Origin: Pseudomonas sp. NBRC 111124
GTDB lineage: Bacteria > Pseudomonadota > Gammaproteobacteria > Pseudomonadales > Pseudomonadaceae
Direction: 5' to 3'
Assembly (NCBI RefSeq): GCF_001320245.1
Contig: NZ_BCBA01000042.1
Span: 146,518-210,517, forward strand
Length of the DNA: 64,000 nt
Shown: positions 16,726 to 25,477 of the stretch, in pieces
Position numbering within the stretch: position 1 is the stretch's first letter
Layout: each line of letters opens with the position of its first letter
Translations under genes and position numbers: made by a program
Notes under the pieces: model-generated
What the model was told of the DNA's origin: nothing
Databases searched by the model: none
The model's input: only the letters and a program-made list of their open reading frames with translations

Positions 16726-18588
16726 TCAAACCCACAGCTTCTTGATGTCACGCCCGCCGCAGGTCAGGTTGACCATTGCACGGGTCACCATGACGGCGGT
16801 GAACATCGAGGTGAAAATCCCGAGGGACATGGTGACCGCGAAGCCCTTGACCGGGCCGGTACCCATGGCGAACAGGATGCCGCCGACCAGCAGGCTGGTC
16901 AGGTTGGCGTCGATGATCGCGGTGTAGGCGCGGTTGAAGCCTTCGTGAATGGCGCGCTGCACCGACATGCCGGCATTCAGCTCCTCGCGGATACGCGAGA
17001 AGATCAGCACGTTGGCGTCCACCGCCATACCCATGGTCAACACGATACCGGCAATACCCGGCAGGGTCAGGGTCGCGCCGAGCAACGACATCAGCGCCAG
17101 CAGCAGCACCATGTTGCCTGCCAGGGCGATGGTGGCGATCACGCCGAAGCCGCGGTAGATGGCGATGATGAACAGCGAGACGAACAGCATGCCCCACAGC
17201 GACGCATCAATACCCTTGGTGATGTTGTCGGCACCCAGGCTTGGGCCAATGGTACGTTCTTCGGCGAAGTACATCGGCGCGGCCAGACCACCGGCACGCA
17301 GCAGCAGGGCCAGTTCCGACGATTCACCCTGGCCGTTCAGGCCGGTGATGCGGAACTGGCTGCCCAGCGGCGACTGGATGGTCGCCAGGCTGATGATCTT
17401 CTTCTCTTCCTGGAAGCTCTGTACGGCAACGTCCTTCTCAACGCCGTCGACGGTCTGCTTGACGTAGCGGGTGACCGGCTTCTGCTCGATGAAGATCACC
17501 GCCATGCTGCGGCCGACGTTGCTGCGGGTTGCGCGGCTCATCAGCTCACCACCGTGGCCATCCAGGCGGATGTTCACCTGTGGGCGACCGTGCTCGTCGA
17601 AACTGGCCTGGGCGTCGGTAACCTGGTCACCAGTGATGATCAGGCCACGCTCGACTGCAGCGGAACGGTTGCCTTCACGGAATTCGAAGACCTCGGTAGT
17701 GGCCTTGGAAGCACCCGGCTCGGCACCGAAGCGGAACTCCAGGTTGGCAGTCTTGCCGAGGATACGCTTGGCTTCGGCAGTGTCCTGCACACCTGGCAGC
17801 TCGACCACGATGCGGTTGGCACCCTGGCGCTGCACCAGCGGCTCGGCCACGCCCAGTTCGTTCACACGGTTGCGGACAGTGGTCAGGTTCTGCTTGATCG
17901 AGTATTCGCGGATCTCGGCGACTTTCGCCTGGGTCAGCGCCAGACGCAGCACGGCGAGCTCGTTGCGCTCGGTGGTGGTCAGGTCGAAATCATTGAAATT
18001 CTTGCGGATCAGGGCACGTGCCTGTTCGCGGGTAGCATCGTCAGCGAAGCCCAGCATCACACCGCCATCCTGCTGCGGCAGGCTGCGGTAGCGGATGCGC
18101 TCTTTGCGCAGCAAGGTCTTGACCTCGCCTTCGTAGACTTTCATGCGGGCGCTCATGGCCTTGTCCATGTCCACTTCCAGCAGGAAGTGCACACCACCGG
18201 ACAGGTCCAGGCCCAGCTTCATCGGGCTTGCACCCAGGTTGCGCAGCCACTGCGGGGTAGTCTGGGCCAGGTTCAGGGCCACGACGTAATCATCGCCCAG
18301 TGCCTTGCGCACTACATCCTTGGCTGGCAGTTGATCTTCCTGGTTGGTCAGGCGAATCAGCCCACTGCCCTTCTCACCCAGGCTCGCGCCCTTGACGGTG
18401 ATACCGGCATCGACCAGCGCCTTGCTGACGCGATCGAGGTCGGCCTGGTTGACCTGCAGCGCCGAGCTGGCACCGCTGACTTGCACCGCCGGATCATCCG
18501 GGTAGAGATTGGGAGCGGAATAAATGAAACCGATCGCCAGTACCACCAGGATCAGTGCGTATTTCCACAGAGGGTATTTGTTCAGCAT
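16726..18588 (-). CDS. secD: Protein translocase subunit SecD
   Basis: The 620-residue partner of SecF has an N-terminal membrane segment, a large periplasmic P1 domain, and a C-terminal six-helix RND core (GMAVDANVLIFSRIREEL). GLDLSGGVHFLLEVDMD is the conserved start of the periplasmic domain. A GTG codon three bases upstream is an equally possible start. It is part of the yajC-secD-secF unit. Confidence 0.97.
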   Translation of the reverse strand: MLNKYPLWKYALILVVLAIGFIYSAPNLYPDDPAVQVSGASSALQVNQADLDRVSKALVDAGITVKGASLGEKGSGLIRLTNQEDQLPAKDVVRKALGDDYVVALNLAQTTPQWLRNLGASPMKLGLDLSGGVHFLLEVDMDKAMSARMKVYEGEVKTLLRKERIRYRSLPQQDGGVMLGFADDATREQARALIRKNFNDFDLTTTERNELAVLRLALTQAKVAEIREYSIKQNLTTVRNRVNELGVAEPLVQRQGANRIVVELPGVQDTAEAKRILGKTANLEFRFGAEPGASKATTEVFEFREGNRSAAVERGLIITGDQVTDAQASFDEHGRPQVNIRLDGHGGELMSRATRSNVGRSMAVIFIEQKPVTRYVKQTVDGVEKDVAVQSFQEEKKIISLATIQSPLGSQFRITGLNGQGESSELALLLRAGGLAAPMYFAEERTIGPSLGADNITKGIDASLWGMLFVSLFIIAIYRGFGVIATIALAGNMVLLLALMSLLGATLTLPGIAGIVLTMGMAVDANVLIFSRIREELNAGMSVQRAIHEGFNRAYTAIIDANLTSLLVGGILFAMGTGPVKGFAVTMSLGIFTSMFTAVMVTRAMVNLTCGGRDIKKLWV

Positions 18589-18652
18589 CACGCCGCCCGT
18601 TCAAGACGCGGGGCGCTTTGCGCGCCCCGACTGGAAAAATGAAACCGGTAAC

Positions 18653-18988
18653 TCAGATAGCCTTGAGCGTACCTTTTGGCAGGGTGGCCGCGATGGCACC
18701 CTTCTGGAACTTCAGTTCGACGGTGTCGGAAACTTCCAGAACCACGAAGTCATCGGAAACCTTGACGATCTTGCCGGCGATGCCGCCGTTGGTGACAACT
18801 TCGTCACCTTTCTGCAAGTTGCTCAGCAGGTTCTTCTGCTCTTTGGCGCGCTTGGACTGCGGGCGCCAGATCATCAGGTAGAAGATGACCAGGAAACCGA
18901 CCAGGAAAATCCACTCAAAACCGGTACCGGCTGGGCCAGCGGCGGGTGCTGCAGCGTCCGCGTATGCGGCGGGGATCAAGAAGCTCAT
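18653..18988 (-). CDS. yajC: YajC, Sec translocase accessory subunit
   Basis: The 111-residue protein has one membrane segment at about residues 27-45 and a cytoplasmic tail with QSKRAKEQKNLLSNLQKGDEV, the YajC signature. It associates with SecDF. It lies between tgt and secD. Confidence 0.95.
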   Translation of the reverse strand: MSFLIPAAYADAAAPAAGPAGTGFEWIFLVGFLVIFYLMIWRPQSKRAKEQKNLLSNLQKGDEVVTNGGIAGKIVKVSDDFVVLEVSDTVELKFQKGAIAATLPKGTLKAI

Positions 18989-19030
18989 TGGGCACTCCTA
19001 ATGTAATTTTCTAATAATGGATGCGAACAG

Positions 19031-20146
19031 TCAGTCCAAAGGCGGCACAGGAAGCCCGCGCTTGGCGTAGAAGGCGTCGACAAAGGCGGCCAATTTACCC
19101 TGTTGAATAGCCTCGCGTAAACCGGCCATCAAGCGCTGGTAATGGCGCAAGTTGTGGATGGTATTCAGCATGCTGCTCAGCATTTCGCCGCACTTGTCCA
19201 GATGGTGGAGATAAGCACGGGAGAAGTTGGTGCAGGTGTAGCAGTCACAGGTCGGATCCAGCGGCGAATCATCATGGCGATGGAACGCGTTGCGGATCTT
19301 GATCACCCCTGTATCGACGAACAGGTGGCCGTTGCGCGCGTTGCGCGTGGGCATCACGCAGTCGAACATGTCGACGCCGCGGCGCACACCCTCAACCAGA
19401 TCTTCGGGTTTGCCTACCCCCATAAGGTAACGAGGTTTGTCAGCCGGCATCTGGTCCGGCAGGTAGTCGAGCACCTTGATCATTTCGTGCTTCGGCTCGC
19501 CGACCGACAGGCCACCGATGGCCAGGCCGTCGAAACCGATGTTCTCCAGGCCCTCCAGGGAGCGCATGCGCAAATCCTGGTACATGCCACCCTGAACGAT
19601 ACCGAACAGCGCTGCGGTGTTGTCGGCATGGGCGTTCTTAGAGCGCTGGGCCCAGCGCAGCGACAGCTCCATGGAGGTGCGGGCAACGTCGTGCTCGGCC
19701 GGGTACGGCGTGCATTCGTCGAAGATCATCACCACGTCCGAGCCCAGGTCACGCTGTACCTGCATGGACTCTTCAGGGCCCATGAACACCTTGGAGCCGT
19801 CGACTGGCGAAGCGAAGGTGACCCCTTCCTCCTTGATCTTGCGCATGGCACCCAGGCTGAACACCTGGAAGCCACCGGAATCGGTGAGGATCGGGCCTTT
19901 CCACTGCATGAAGTCGTGCAGGCCGTTGTGCTTCTTGATCACCTCGGTACCTGGGCGCAGCCACAAGTGGAAGGTGTTGCCCAGGATCATCTCGGCGCCG
20001 ATGGCCTCGATGTCACGCGGCAGCATACCCTTGACCGTGCCATAGGTGCCCACCGGCATGAACGCCGGGGTTTCCACGGTGCCACGCGGGAAGGTAATGC
20101 GACCACGACGGGCCTTGCCGTCGGTGGCCAGCAGTTCGAATGACAT
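19031..20146 (-). CDS. tgt: tRNA-guanine transglycosylase
   Basis: The 371-residue enzyme replaces G34 with preQ1 in tRNAs with GUN anticodons, on the way to queuosine. Visible motifs are the substrate aspartates in LTDSGGFQVFSLG and DCVMPTRNARNG, and the zinc ligands in CDCYTC plus a downstream His. The start MSFELLATDGKARRG matches the family. An alternative ATG at 20164 overlaps the queA stop (ATGA) and has a better ribosome site, so six more residues are possible. Confidence 0.97.
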   Translation of the reverse strand: MSFELLATDGKARRGRITFPRGTVETPAFMPVGTYGTVKGMLPRDIEAIGAEMILGNTFHLWLRPGTEVIKKHNGLHDFMQWKGPILTDSGGFQVFSLGAMRKIKEEGVTFASPVDGSKVFMGPEESMQVQRDLGSDVVMIFDECTPYPAEHDVARTSMELSLRWAQRSKNAHADNTAALFGIVQGGMYQDLRMRSLEGLENIGFDGLAIGGLSVGEPKHEMIKVLDYLPDQMPADKPRYLMGVGKPEDLVEGVRRGVDMFDCVMPTRNARNGHLFVDTGVIKIRNAFHRHDDSPLDPTCDCYTCTNFSRAYLHHLDKCGEMLSSMLNTIHNLRHYQRLMAGLREAIQQGKLAAFVDAFYAKRGLPVPPLD

Positions 20147-20160
20147 TCGACAGGTGCGAC

Positions 20161-21210
20161 TCATGCTTGATCCTCTGGGCCGCGTGGCGCCGGATTGCGG
20201 GTGATGAACATGGCATCACCGTAACTGAAGAAGCGGTACCCGTTGTCGACCGCCGCCGCGTAGGCAGCCATGGTCTCGGGGTAACCGGCGAAGGCCGAGA
20301 CCAGCATCAGCAGCGTGGACTCCGGCAGGTGGAAGTTGGTGACCAGGCAATCGACCACATGGAATGGCCGGCCCGGGAAGATGAAGATATCGGTATCACC
20401 ACTGAAGGCCTTGAGCACGCCATCGCGCGCAGCGCTCTCCAGCGAGCGCACGCTGGTGGTACCCACCGCGATTACCCGGCCGCCACGGGCACGGCAGGCC
20501 TCGATGGCGTCGACCACGTCCTGGCTCACTTCGAGCCACTCTTTGTGCATGTGGTGGTCTTCGATCTTGTCGACCCGTACCGGCTGGAAGGTGCCAGCCC
20601 CCACGTGCAGGGTGACAAAGGCGCGCTCGACGCCCTTGGCGGCGATCTTCTCCAGCAGCGCTTCGTCGAAGTGCAGGCCGGCGGTGGGCGCGGCCACGGC
20701 ACCGGCGCGCTCGGCGTACACGGTCTGGTAGCGCTCACGGTCGGCGCCTTCGTCCGGGCGGTCGATGTAGGGCGGCAGCGGCATGTGGCCGACACGGTCG
20801 AGCAGCGGTAGCACCTCTTCGGTGAAGCGCAGTTCGAACAGCGTGTCGTGGCGGGCGACCATCTCGGCCTCACCACCGCCGTCGATGAGGATTACCGCAC
20901 CTTCTTTCGGCGCCTTGCTGGCACGCACATGGGCCAGCACGCGGTGGCTGTCGAGCACACGCTCGACCAGCACTTCCAGCTTGCCGCCGGAGGCTTTCTG
21001 GCCAAACAGCCGCGCCGGAATCACCCGGGTGTTGTTGAACACCATCAGGTCACCCGGCTGCAGGTAGTCGAGCAGATCCGGGAATTGCTTGTGCGCCAGC
21101 GCCCCGCTCGGCCCATCGAGGACCAGCAGTCGGCTGCCATGGCGCTCGGCCAGAGGGTGGCGGGCGATCAGGGAATCGGGGAGTTCGAAGGAAAAATCGG
21201 CGACGCGCAT
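20161..21210 (-). CDS. queA: S-adenosylmethionine:tRNA ribosyltransferase-isomerase QueA
   Basis: The 349-residue enzyme moves the ribosyl part of SAM to preQ1 in tRNA to form epoxyqueuosine. The family N-terminus (FSFELPDSLIARHPLAER), PTAGLHFDEALL and the HVGAGTFQPVR motif are present. It is the first gene of the queA-tgt-yajC-secD-secF transcript. Confidence 0.97.
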   Translation of the reverse strand: MRVADFSFELPDSLIARHPLAERHGSRLLVLDGPSGALAHKQFPDLLDYLQPGDLMVFNNTRVIPARLFGQKASGGKLEVLVERVLDSHRVLAHVRASKAPKEGAVILIDGGGEAEMVARHDTLFELRFTEEVLPLLDRVGHMPLPPYIDRPDEGADRERYQTVYAERAGAVAAPTAGLHFDEALLEKIAAKGVERAFVTLHVGAGTFQPVRVDKIEDHHMHKEWLEVSQDVVDAIEACRARGGRVIAVGTTSVRSLESAARDGVLKAFSGDTDIFIFPGRPFHVVDCLVTNFHLPESTLLMLVSAFAGYPETMAAYAAAVDNGYRFFSYGDAMFITRNPAPRGPEDQA

Positions 21211-21278
21211 GATGATGTTCGGGTTCGACAGGGCCGGGAAGTTTAGCCCAATGCGTGAAAATTGACCATGAAAGCCGA

Positions 21279-21307
21279 TTGACCGACAACGGGCACCTCT
21301 CTATACT
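21279..21307 (+). promoter_or_regulatory. Promoter of tRNA-Leu
   Basis: TTGACC (21279-21284), a 17-base spacer and TATACT (21302-21307) lie 11 bases before the mature tRNA start. This is a near-consensus sigma70 promoter. Confidence 0.75.
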
Positions 21308-21318
21308 GCGCGCCACAA

Positions 21319-21403
21319 GCCCTGATGGCGGAATTGGTAGACGCGGCGGATTCAAAATCCGTTTTCGAAAGGAGTGGGAGTTCGAGTCTCCCTCGGGGCA
21401 CCA
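21319..21403 (+). tRNA. tRNA-Leu (anticodon CAA)
   Basis: The 85-base class II tRNA has acceptor stem GCCCTGA pairing with TCGGGGC. The D arm holds GGTAGACGC. The anticodon loop TTCAAAA sits on a GGA/TCC-type stem. The variable arm is long, the T arm is GGGAG-TTCGAGT-CTCCC, and CCA is encoded. The anticodon CAA reads UUG codons. A promoter precedes it and a terminator follows. Confidence 0.95.
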
Positions 21404-21410
21404 AAATCCG

Positions 21411-21439
21411 AAAAAACCGACCTTATGGTCGGTTTTTTT
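21411..21439 (+). terminator. Terminator of tRNA-Leu
   Basis: AAAAAACCGACC (21411-21422) and GGTCGGTTTTTTT (21427-21439) form a stem around TTAT, followed by the U-run. It lies eight bases after the encoded CCA. Confidence 0.93.
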
Positions 21440-21470
21440 GTGCCTGTCGTTCAGCGTTTAATACCTCGGG

Positions 21471-21530
21471 TGCAGCTCAATGCAGCTCAATGCAGCTCAA
21501 TGCAGCTCAATCGAGCTCAACCCAGCTCAT
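21471..21530. repeat. 10-bp tandem repeat (TGCAGCTCAA) in the gap after tRNA-Leu
   Basis: Four perfect head-to-tail copies of TGCAGCTCAA (21471-21510) are followed by two degenerate copies (TCGAGCTCAA and CCCAGCTCAT). Each copy contains AGCT. Copy number is likely to vary by slippage. The rest of the 327-base gap between the tRNA and the next gene (21404-21730) holds only the tRNA terminator; I see no gene in it. Confidence 0.9.
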
Positions 21531-21730
21531 TCGTCCCGGCAAGCCAAAACCTCCTACGTTTTGACGCCACCCCAACGACCACTGGCCCTACGGGTATCCA
21601 GCGAATCTATTGGCCGCCACCCAAATGATGGCCATAAGCTGTCATTCGTCGGTTATATGCCAAAAGTATTGATAGCGTAATAGCACTTAGCCATAGTTGC
21701 GCCCCCTCACCCATTATCACTGCGTGCCCC

Positions 21731-22411
21731 ATGAACAAAACCGCGCCCTGTCTGGCAGCAATGATGCTGCTGAGTGGGTGCAATGGAATGCCAACCGCAT
21801 ACGTTTCAGACCCCGTCTACGACCAGGCTTTTGTCGTCACTTCCGGTGCCCCCCTCCCGATGTTATTGATGGCCAGCGCCATCCAGTGGAATGAAGACTA
21901 CGCCGTAACCGCCAAGCACACCCCGTTCCTGCGCAACGTGGTGCATGAAGGGCTGGGTGATGTGGTGTTCTTCAAGCACAAGGCCAGCAAAGTGCCGCAG
22001 TGGCGCCAGTTCGTGCCGGGCGAGTCGGTGACTGCGGTCGGCTTCAACAGTTTCATGATGCCGGTGCAGGGCAAAGGCCACACGCTCGACTCACTGGTGC
22101 GCCTCGAAGGCACACAAGGCAGCGTCTTCTACTCCGTGCATGACGGCCCGCTGGTCAAGGGCATGTCCGGCGGCCCGGTGTTCGCCGATGACGGCAAGGT
22201 GGTCGGGATGAACGTGGCCTTCATCGCCAAGGACGGGATCGACACCCGCAACCGCCCGGACTTGGCCGACAAGGCACGGGTCAGCGTGTTCATGTCGTAC
22301 AGCGAAATCGACAAGGAATGGCGACGCTTCCAGTACCTGGCGCACAAGGGTAAGCCGCACGGCGCGCCTGCGGCGGTCAAGGGCTATGTCGCAGTGGCCA
22401 GCAAGCCGTGA
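21731..22411 (+). CDS. Trypsin-like serine protease lipoprotein (putative)
   Basis: The protein has 226 residues. A lipoprotein signal ends LLSGC (Cys17). The rest looks like a small chymotrypsin/HtrA-fold protease: His63 in VTAKHTPFL, a candidate Asp77 in GLGDVVFF, and Ser146 in GMSGGPVFADDGKVVGM, in the right order for a catalytic triad. No PDZ domain is visible, unlike DegP. It would be anchored in the envelope facing the periplasm. Substrate unknown. It stands alone between tRNA-Leu and a decayed antitoxin gene. The fold is inferred from motifs. Confidence 0.65.
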   Translation: MNKTAPCLAAMMLLSGCNGMPTAYVSDPVYDQAFVVTSGAPLPMLLMASAIQWNEDYAVTAKHTPFLRNVVHEGLGDVVFFKHKASKVPQWRQFVPGESVTAVGFNSFMMPVQGKGHTLDSLVRLEGTQGSVFYSVHDGPLVKGMSGGPVFADDGKVVGMNVAFIAKDGIDTRNRPDLADKARVSVFMSYSEIDKEWRRFQYLAHKGKPHGAPAAVKGYVAVASKP

Positions 22412-22417
22412 TCAACG

Positions 22418-22672
22418 CTAGTAGTCAGGCGGAGCCTTCCGCCGCCATTGAGGAGCAGTAGGCTCAGGATGGCACGCGGTTCGCGCTGGTGCAGATGAAA
22501 TAGCCGCTGCGTTGATCACAGCACTGCGAGCCCGGGCTCTGTCGACGTGGAGCCGTGCCCGGGCAAGCTCGGCAGAGTTGCCATCGTTTGTCACCTGCAT
22601 CAGGTACTCCTCGATTGCCTCTTCGCAATCCAGAAGGTTTGCCATGTCGAAAGGATTCAGCTTTGGCTTCAT
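22418..22672 (-). pseudogene. Decayed antidote (HigA-like addiction-module) gene
   Basis: The 84-residue frame begins like the small antitoxins of RelE/HigB-type addiction modules: LNPFDMANLLDCEEAIEEYL matches their conserved first helices. The part that should form the helix-turn-helix (DRARARSAVINAAAISSAP) is only a faint match, and the last 25 residues are Pro/Arg-rich and unrelated. No toxin gene lies beside it. I read it as a remnant with an altered C-terminus, but a short functional protein cannot be ruled out. Confidence 0.45.
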
Positions 22673-22848
22673 CAGAGCCCCTGCATAAATGCGCTAAATA
22701 GAGAGACAACGACAATGCCAGTTCCCTTTTCGACACCCTAGTCAGCGGCATCCGAAAGCTGTGTAGTACGCTTCGCGCTTTTTAAACAACACGTCCAGTA
22801 ACACCCCAGCACCGACAGCACCGAACCATACCCGCCCCTCGGCGTCCC

Positions 22849-23772
22849 ATGCTGCATACCCGGTTTTTCGAGGCAGCTCATGTGAAAGACGTCATTGCCC
22901 GCAAGTACCGCCTGATCGTCAAGACCTTCGGCTACATCGGCTGGTCGCTGTTCTGGCTCCTGCTCTGGGATGTGCTGGTCACCATCGACTTCATGCTGTT
23001 CTTCAACAGCAAGTTCACCTTGCCGCTGATCCCGCTGACCTTGCTGGGTTCGGCGCTGGTGGTGCTGGTGAGCTTTCGCAACAGCAGCGCTTACAACCGT
23101 TGGTGGGAAGCGCGGACTTTATGGGGGGCGCTGGTGAACGGTTCGCGCAGCTTCGCCCGGCAGACGCTGACGCTGATCGATGACACAGAAGAGGGGCTGA
23201 ACCCGGTCAAGGCGACCTTGCTGCGCCGGCACATCGCCTACGTGAACTGCCTGGCGGCGCACCTGAAGGGCGAGGCTTGCCCGGACGAGTTGATGGCATT
23301 CATCCCGCCGGCGGAGTTCGAGCGGCGTAACCGTTCGAACAATTTTGCCAACGATATCCTCAGTGGTTCGGCAGCGTTGCTGGCACGGGAATACCAGGCC
23401 GGGCGGCTGGACAGTATTCGCCTGGCTCGGCTGGAGTCGACGCTGGTGGACCTGTCCAACGCCCAGGGCGGTATGGAGCGGATCGCCAATACGCCGCTGC
23501 CCTACCCTTACGTGTACTTTCCGCGGCTGTTCATCACGCTCTTCTGCCTGATCGTGCCGGTCGGACTCGTGGAATCGCTGGGCTGGTTCACGCCGCTGGC
23601 GTCGACGGTGGTCGGCTTCATGCTGCTGGCGATCGAGCGGATCGGGACGGATCTGCAAAGTCCGTTTCGCTTCAGTGAGCATCAGATTCAGATGGATACG
23701 ATTTGCGAGACCATCGAGCGAAATCTGGAATCGATGCAGCGGGAAGCTCAGTGTGGGGAGCTGGTGCAGTAG
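22849..23772 (+). CDS. Bestrophin-like (UPF0187/YneE) membrane protein
   Basis: The 307-residue protein belongs to the bacterial bestrophin homologues, which form pentameric ion channels. Membrane segments are clear at about residues 24-45 and 48-76, and again near 210-260. The family pattern SFRNSSAYNRWWEARTLWGALVN is present, followed by a soluble helical region. The start was taken at the first ATG; an in-frame GTG 24 bases later is possible. It is alone, with a REP pair behind it. Confidence 0.85.
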   Translation: MLHTRFFEAAHVKDVIARKYRLIVKTFGYIGWSLFWLLLWDVLVTIDFMLFFNSKFTLPLIPLTLLGSALVVLVSFRNSSAYNRWWEARTLWGALVNGSRSFARQTLTLIDDTEEGLNPVKATLLRRHIAYVNCLAAHLKGEACPDELMAFIPPAEFERRNRSNNFANDILSGSAALLAREYQAGRLDSIRLARLESTLVDLSNAQGGMERIANTPLPYPYVYFPRLFITLFCLIVPVGLVESLGWFTPLASTVVGFMLLAIERIGTDLQSPFRFSEHQIQMDTICETIERNLESMQREAQCGELVQ

Positions 23773-23876
23773 GGGGCTGCTTTGCAGCCCTTTCGCGACA
23801 CAAGGCCGCTCCTACAGAAGATCGCGTTCCCCTGTAGGAGCGGCCTTGTGTCGCGAAAGGGCCGCAAAGCGGCCCC
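23773..23876. repeat. Inverted pair of REP sequences (type A)
   Basis: Two 45-base units (23773-23817 and 23832-23876) are inverted with only two mismatches and 14 bases between them. The core is TAGGAGCGGCCTTGTGTCG. The same unit forms the pair at 44161-44276. It lies between two convergent genes and could also stop transcription by forming a long hairpin. Confidence 0.9.
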
Positions 23877-23885
23877 GGCTATCGG

Positions 23886-24653
23886 TCAGGCCCGTACATA
23901 CCGCTGGCGCAACACGTCACTGAAGGCATCCACCAGCAACACCAATACCAGCATTGCGATGATGACCGTGCTGGCCTGGGCCTCCTGGAACAGGCTCAGG
24001 GTGGTGTAAAGCATCTGCCCCAACCCCCCAGCCCCAACAAAGCCCAGCACACTGGCCATGCGAATGTTGTTCTCCCAGCGGTACAGGCTGTAGGCCAGCA
24101 ATTGTGGCCACAAGTTCGGCAAAGTGCCAAAGCAGAACGCCGCTACCTGCCCTCCACCCTGCAGGCGAATAGCCGCAGCAGGCTCTGCCGGTGCATTCTC
24201 CAGCGCCTCGGCAAACAGGCGCCCGAGCACCCCGGACGTGTGCAAGGCCAAGGCCAAGGTACCGGCATTGGGCCCAAGGCCTGCCGCCAGTACCGTCAAT
24301 GCCGCCCATACCAGCTCTGGGATGGCCCGCAGCGCATTGAGCAGCAACCGCGCCAGCGATTGCAGCGGCCAACCGAAACGCCCCGCTGCCGGCAAGGCCA
24401 GCAACATGCCGAGGACCATCGCCAGCAAGGTACCCAGCCCAGACATGGCCAGGGTCTCCATGGCCCCCCGGCCAACAGCCTGCAAATGCTCACCGGACAA
24501 GTCCGGATGCAGAAAACGCCCAGCGTACTCGCCCATTTGCCCCAGCCCGCCATCGCCCACCAAGGCATGCAGGTCCAGTTGCAGATAACCGAACGACGCC
24601 ACCACCGCCGCGACGATGGCAACGATCACCAGCAAATTGATCACCCGGTTCAT
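23886..24653 (-). CDS. ABC transporter permease, PhnE family (putative selenium oxyanion uptake)
   Basis: The 255-residue inner-membrane permease has about six membrane segments. The cytoplasmic coupling loop is seen near residues 150-180 (LFAEALENAPAEPAAAIRLQG), and LGFVGAGGLGQML is the typical C-terminal PhnE motif. The start ATG overlaps the stop of the upstream permease (ATGA). It pairs with that permease and with the ATPase and binding protein upstream. The phosphonate-type family does not fix the substrate; the divergent selD-mnmH genes point to selenium. Confidence 0.85.
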   Translation of the reverse strand: MNRVINLLVIVAIVAAVVASFGYLQLDLHALVGDGGLGQMGEYAGRFLHPDLSGEHLQAVGRGAMETLAMSGLGTLLAMVLGMLLALPAAGRFGWPLQSLARLLLNALRAIPELVWAALTVLAAGLGPNAGTLALALHTSGVLGRLFAEALENAPAEPAAAIRLQGGGQVAAFCFGTLPNLWPQLLAYSLYRWENNIRMASVLGFVGAGGLGQMLYTTLSLFQEAQASTVIIAMLVLVLLVDAFSDVLRQRYVRA

Positions 24654-25477
24654 GCCAGCCTCCCGCGCAGGGAGCGGCTGAGCAGGTCGGCCAGCAGCAC
24701 CAGGCCAAGGAATGCCAACAGCATGCTCGCCACCTCGCCTCCGGCGAACATACGCATCGACAGGTCGATCTGCTGCCCCAGGCCGCCGGCACCGACAAAG
24801 CCCATCACCACCGAGGCGCGCACGGCACATTCCCAGCGGTAGACCGTATAGGACACCACTTCCGCCGCCGCACTGGGCAGGATGCCGTAGAAGAATGCAG
24901 CCAACCGGCCGCTGCCAGCCTGCAACAAGGCATGCGCCGGGCGCTGGTCGACCGATTCGAAAATTTCCGCATAGACCTTGCCGAGCATGCCGCTGTAGGT
25001 AATGGCGATCGCCAGCACCCCGGCTGTCGGCCCCAGGCCCACGGCCCGCACAAACAGCAGCGCCCAGACGATCTCCGGCACACTGCGCAGAAAAATCAGC
25101 AAGCCGCGAACGGGCAGGCGCAACAAACGAGACCACGGCCCTGCCCGGCCGCCCCGCGAGGCGGCGCGCAATGACAGCGCACGGCTGGCCAGCAGGCTGG
25201 TCGGGACCGCCAGCAACAGCGCAAGGGCCATGCCGGCCGTCGCCACGGCCAAGGTCTGCAAGGTCGATTCATACAACAAGGTGAGGAATTCGGCACTGTG
25301 CGCCGGCGGCCAGAAGGCGCTGGTGAAGCTGGCGATCTGCTGGCGGTTCTCCGCCTGCAGCAAGACACCCGGGTTCAGTTCGCTCAATTGCAGCCCTGGC
25401 CACAACACGGCCAGTGCCAGCAACGTCAGCAGCAACCGCGGCAAGGCGGCCGGGTCACGGGCATCGGCTTTCAGCAT
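24650..25477 (-). CDS. ABC transporter permease, PhnE family (second permease)
   Basis: The 275-residue permease is homologous to its downstream neighbour: it has the same MGFVGAGGLGQQID motif and the same coupling-loop pattern (GKVYAEIFESVDQRPAHALLQAG). The two probably form a heterodimeric channel. It overlaps the ATPase gene by seven bases and the second permease by four, so all are translationally coupled. Confidence 0.85.
   Translation of the reverse strand: MLKADARDPAALPRLLLTLLALAVLWPGLQLSELNPGVLLQAENRQQIASFTSAFWPPAHSAEFLTLLYESTLQTLAVATAGMALALLLAVPTSLLASRALSLRAASRGGRAGPWSRLLRLPVRGLLIFLRSVPEIVWALLFVRAVGLGPTAGVLAIAITYSGMLGKVYAEIFESVDQRPAHALLQAGSGRLAAFFYGILPSAAAEVVSYTVYRWECAVRASVVMGFVGAGGLGQQIDLSMRMFAGGEVASMLLAFLGLVLLADLLSRSLRGRLA

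Noticed and set aside
21211..21278. preQ1 riboswitch before queA
   Set aside because: The short leader has no recognisable preQ1 aptamer; queA/tgt act after preQ1 and are often not riboswitch-controlled.
21319..21403. tRNA-Leu as the attachment site of an integrated element
   Set aside because: I saw no second copy of the tRNA 3' end and no integrase gene in the window, so an integrated island cannot be claimed.
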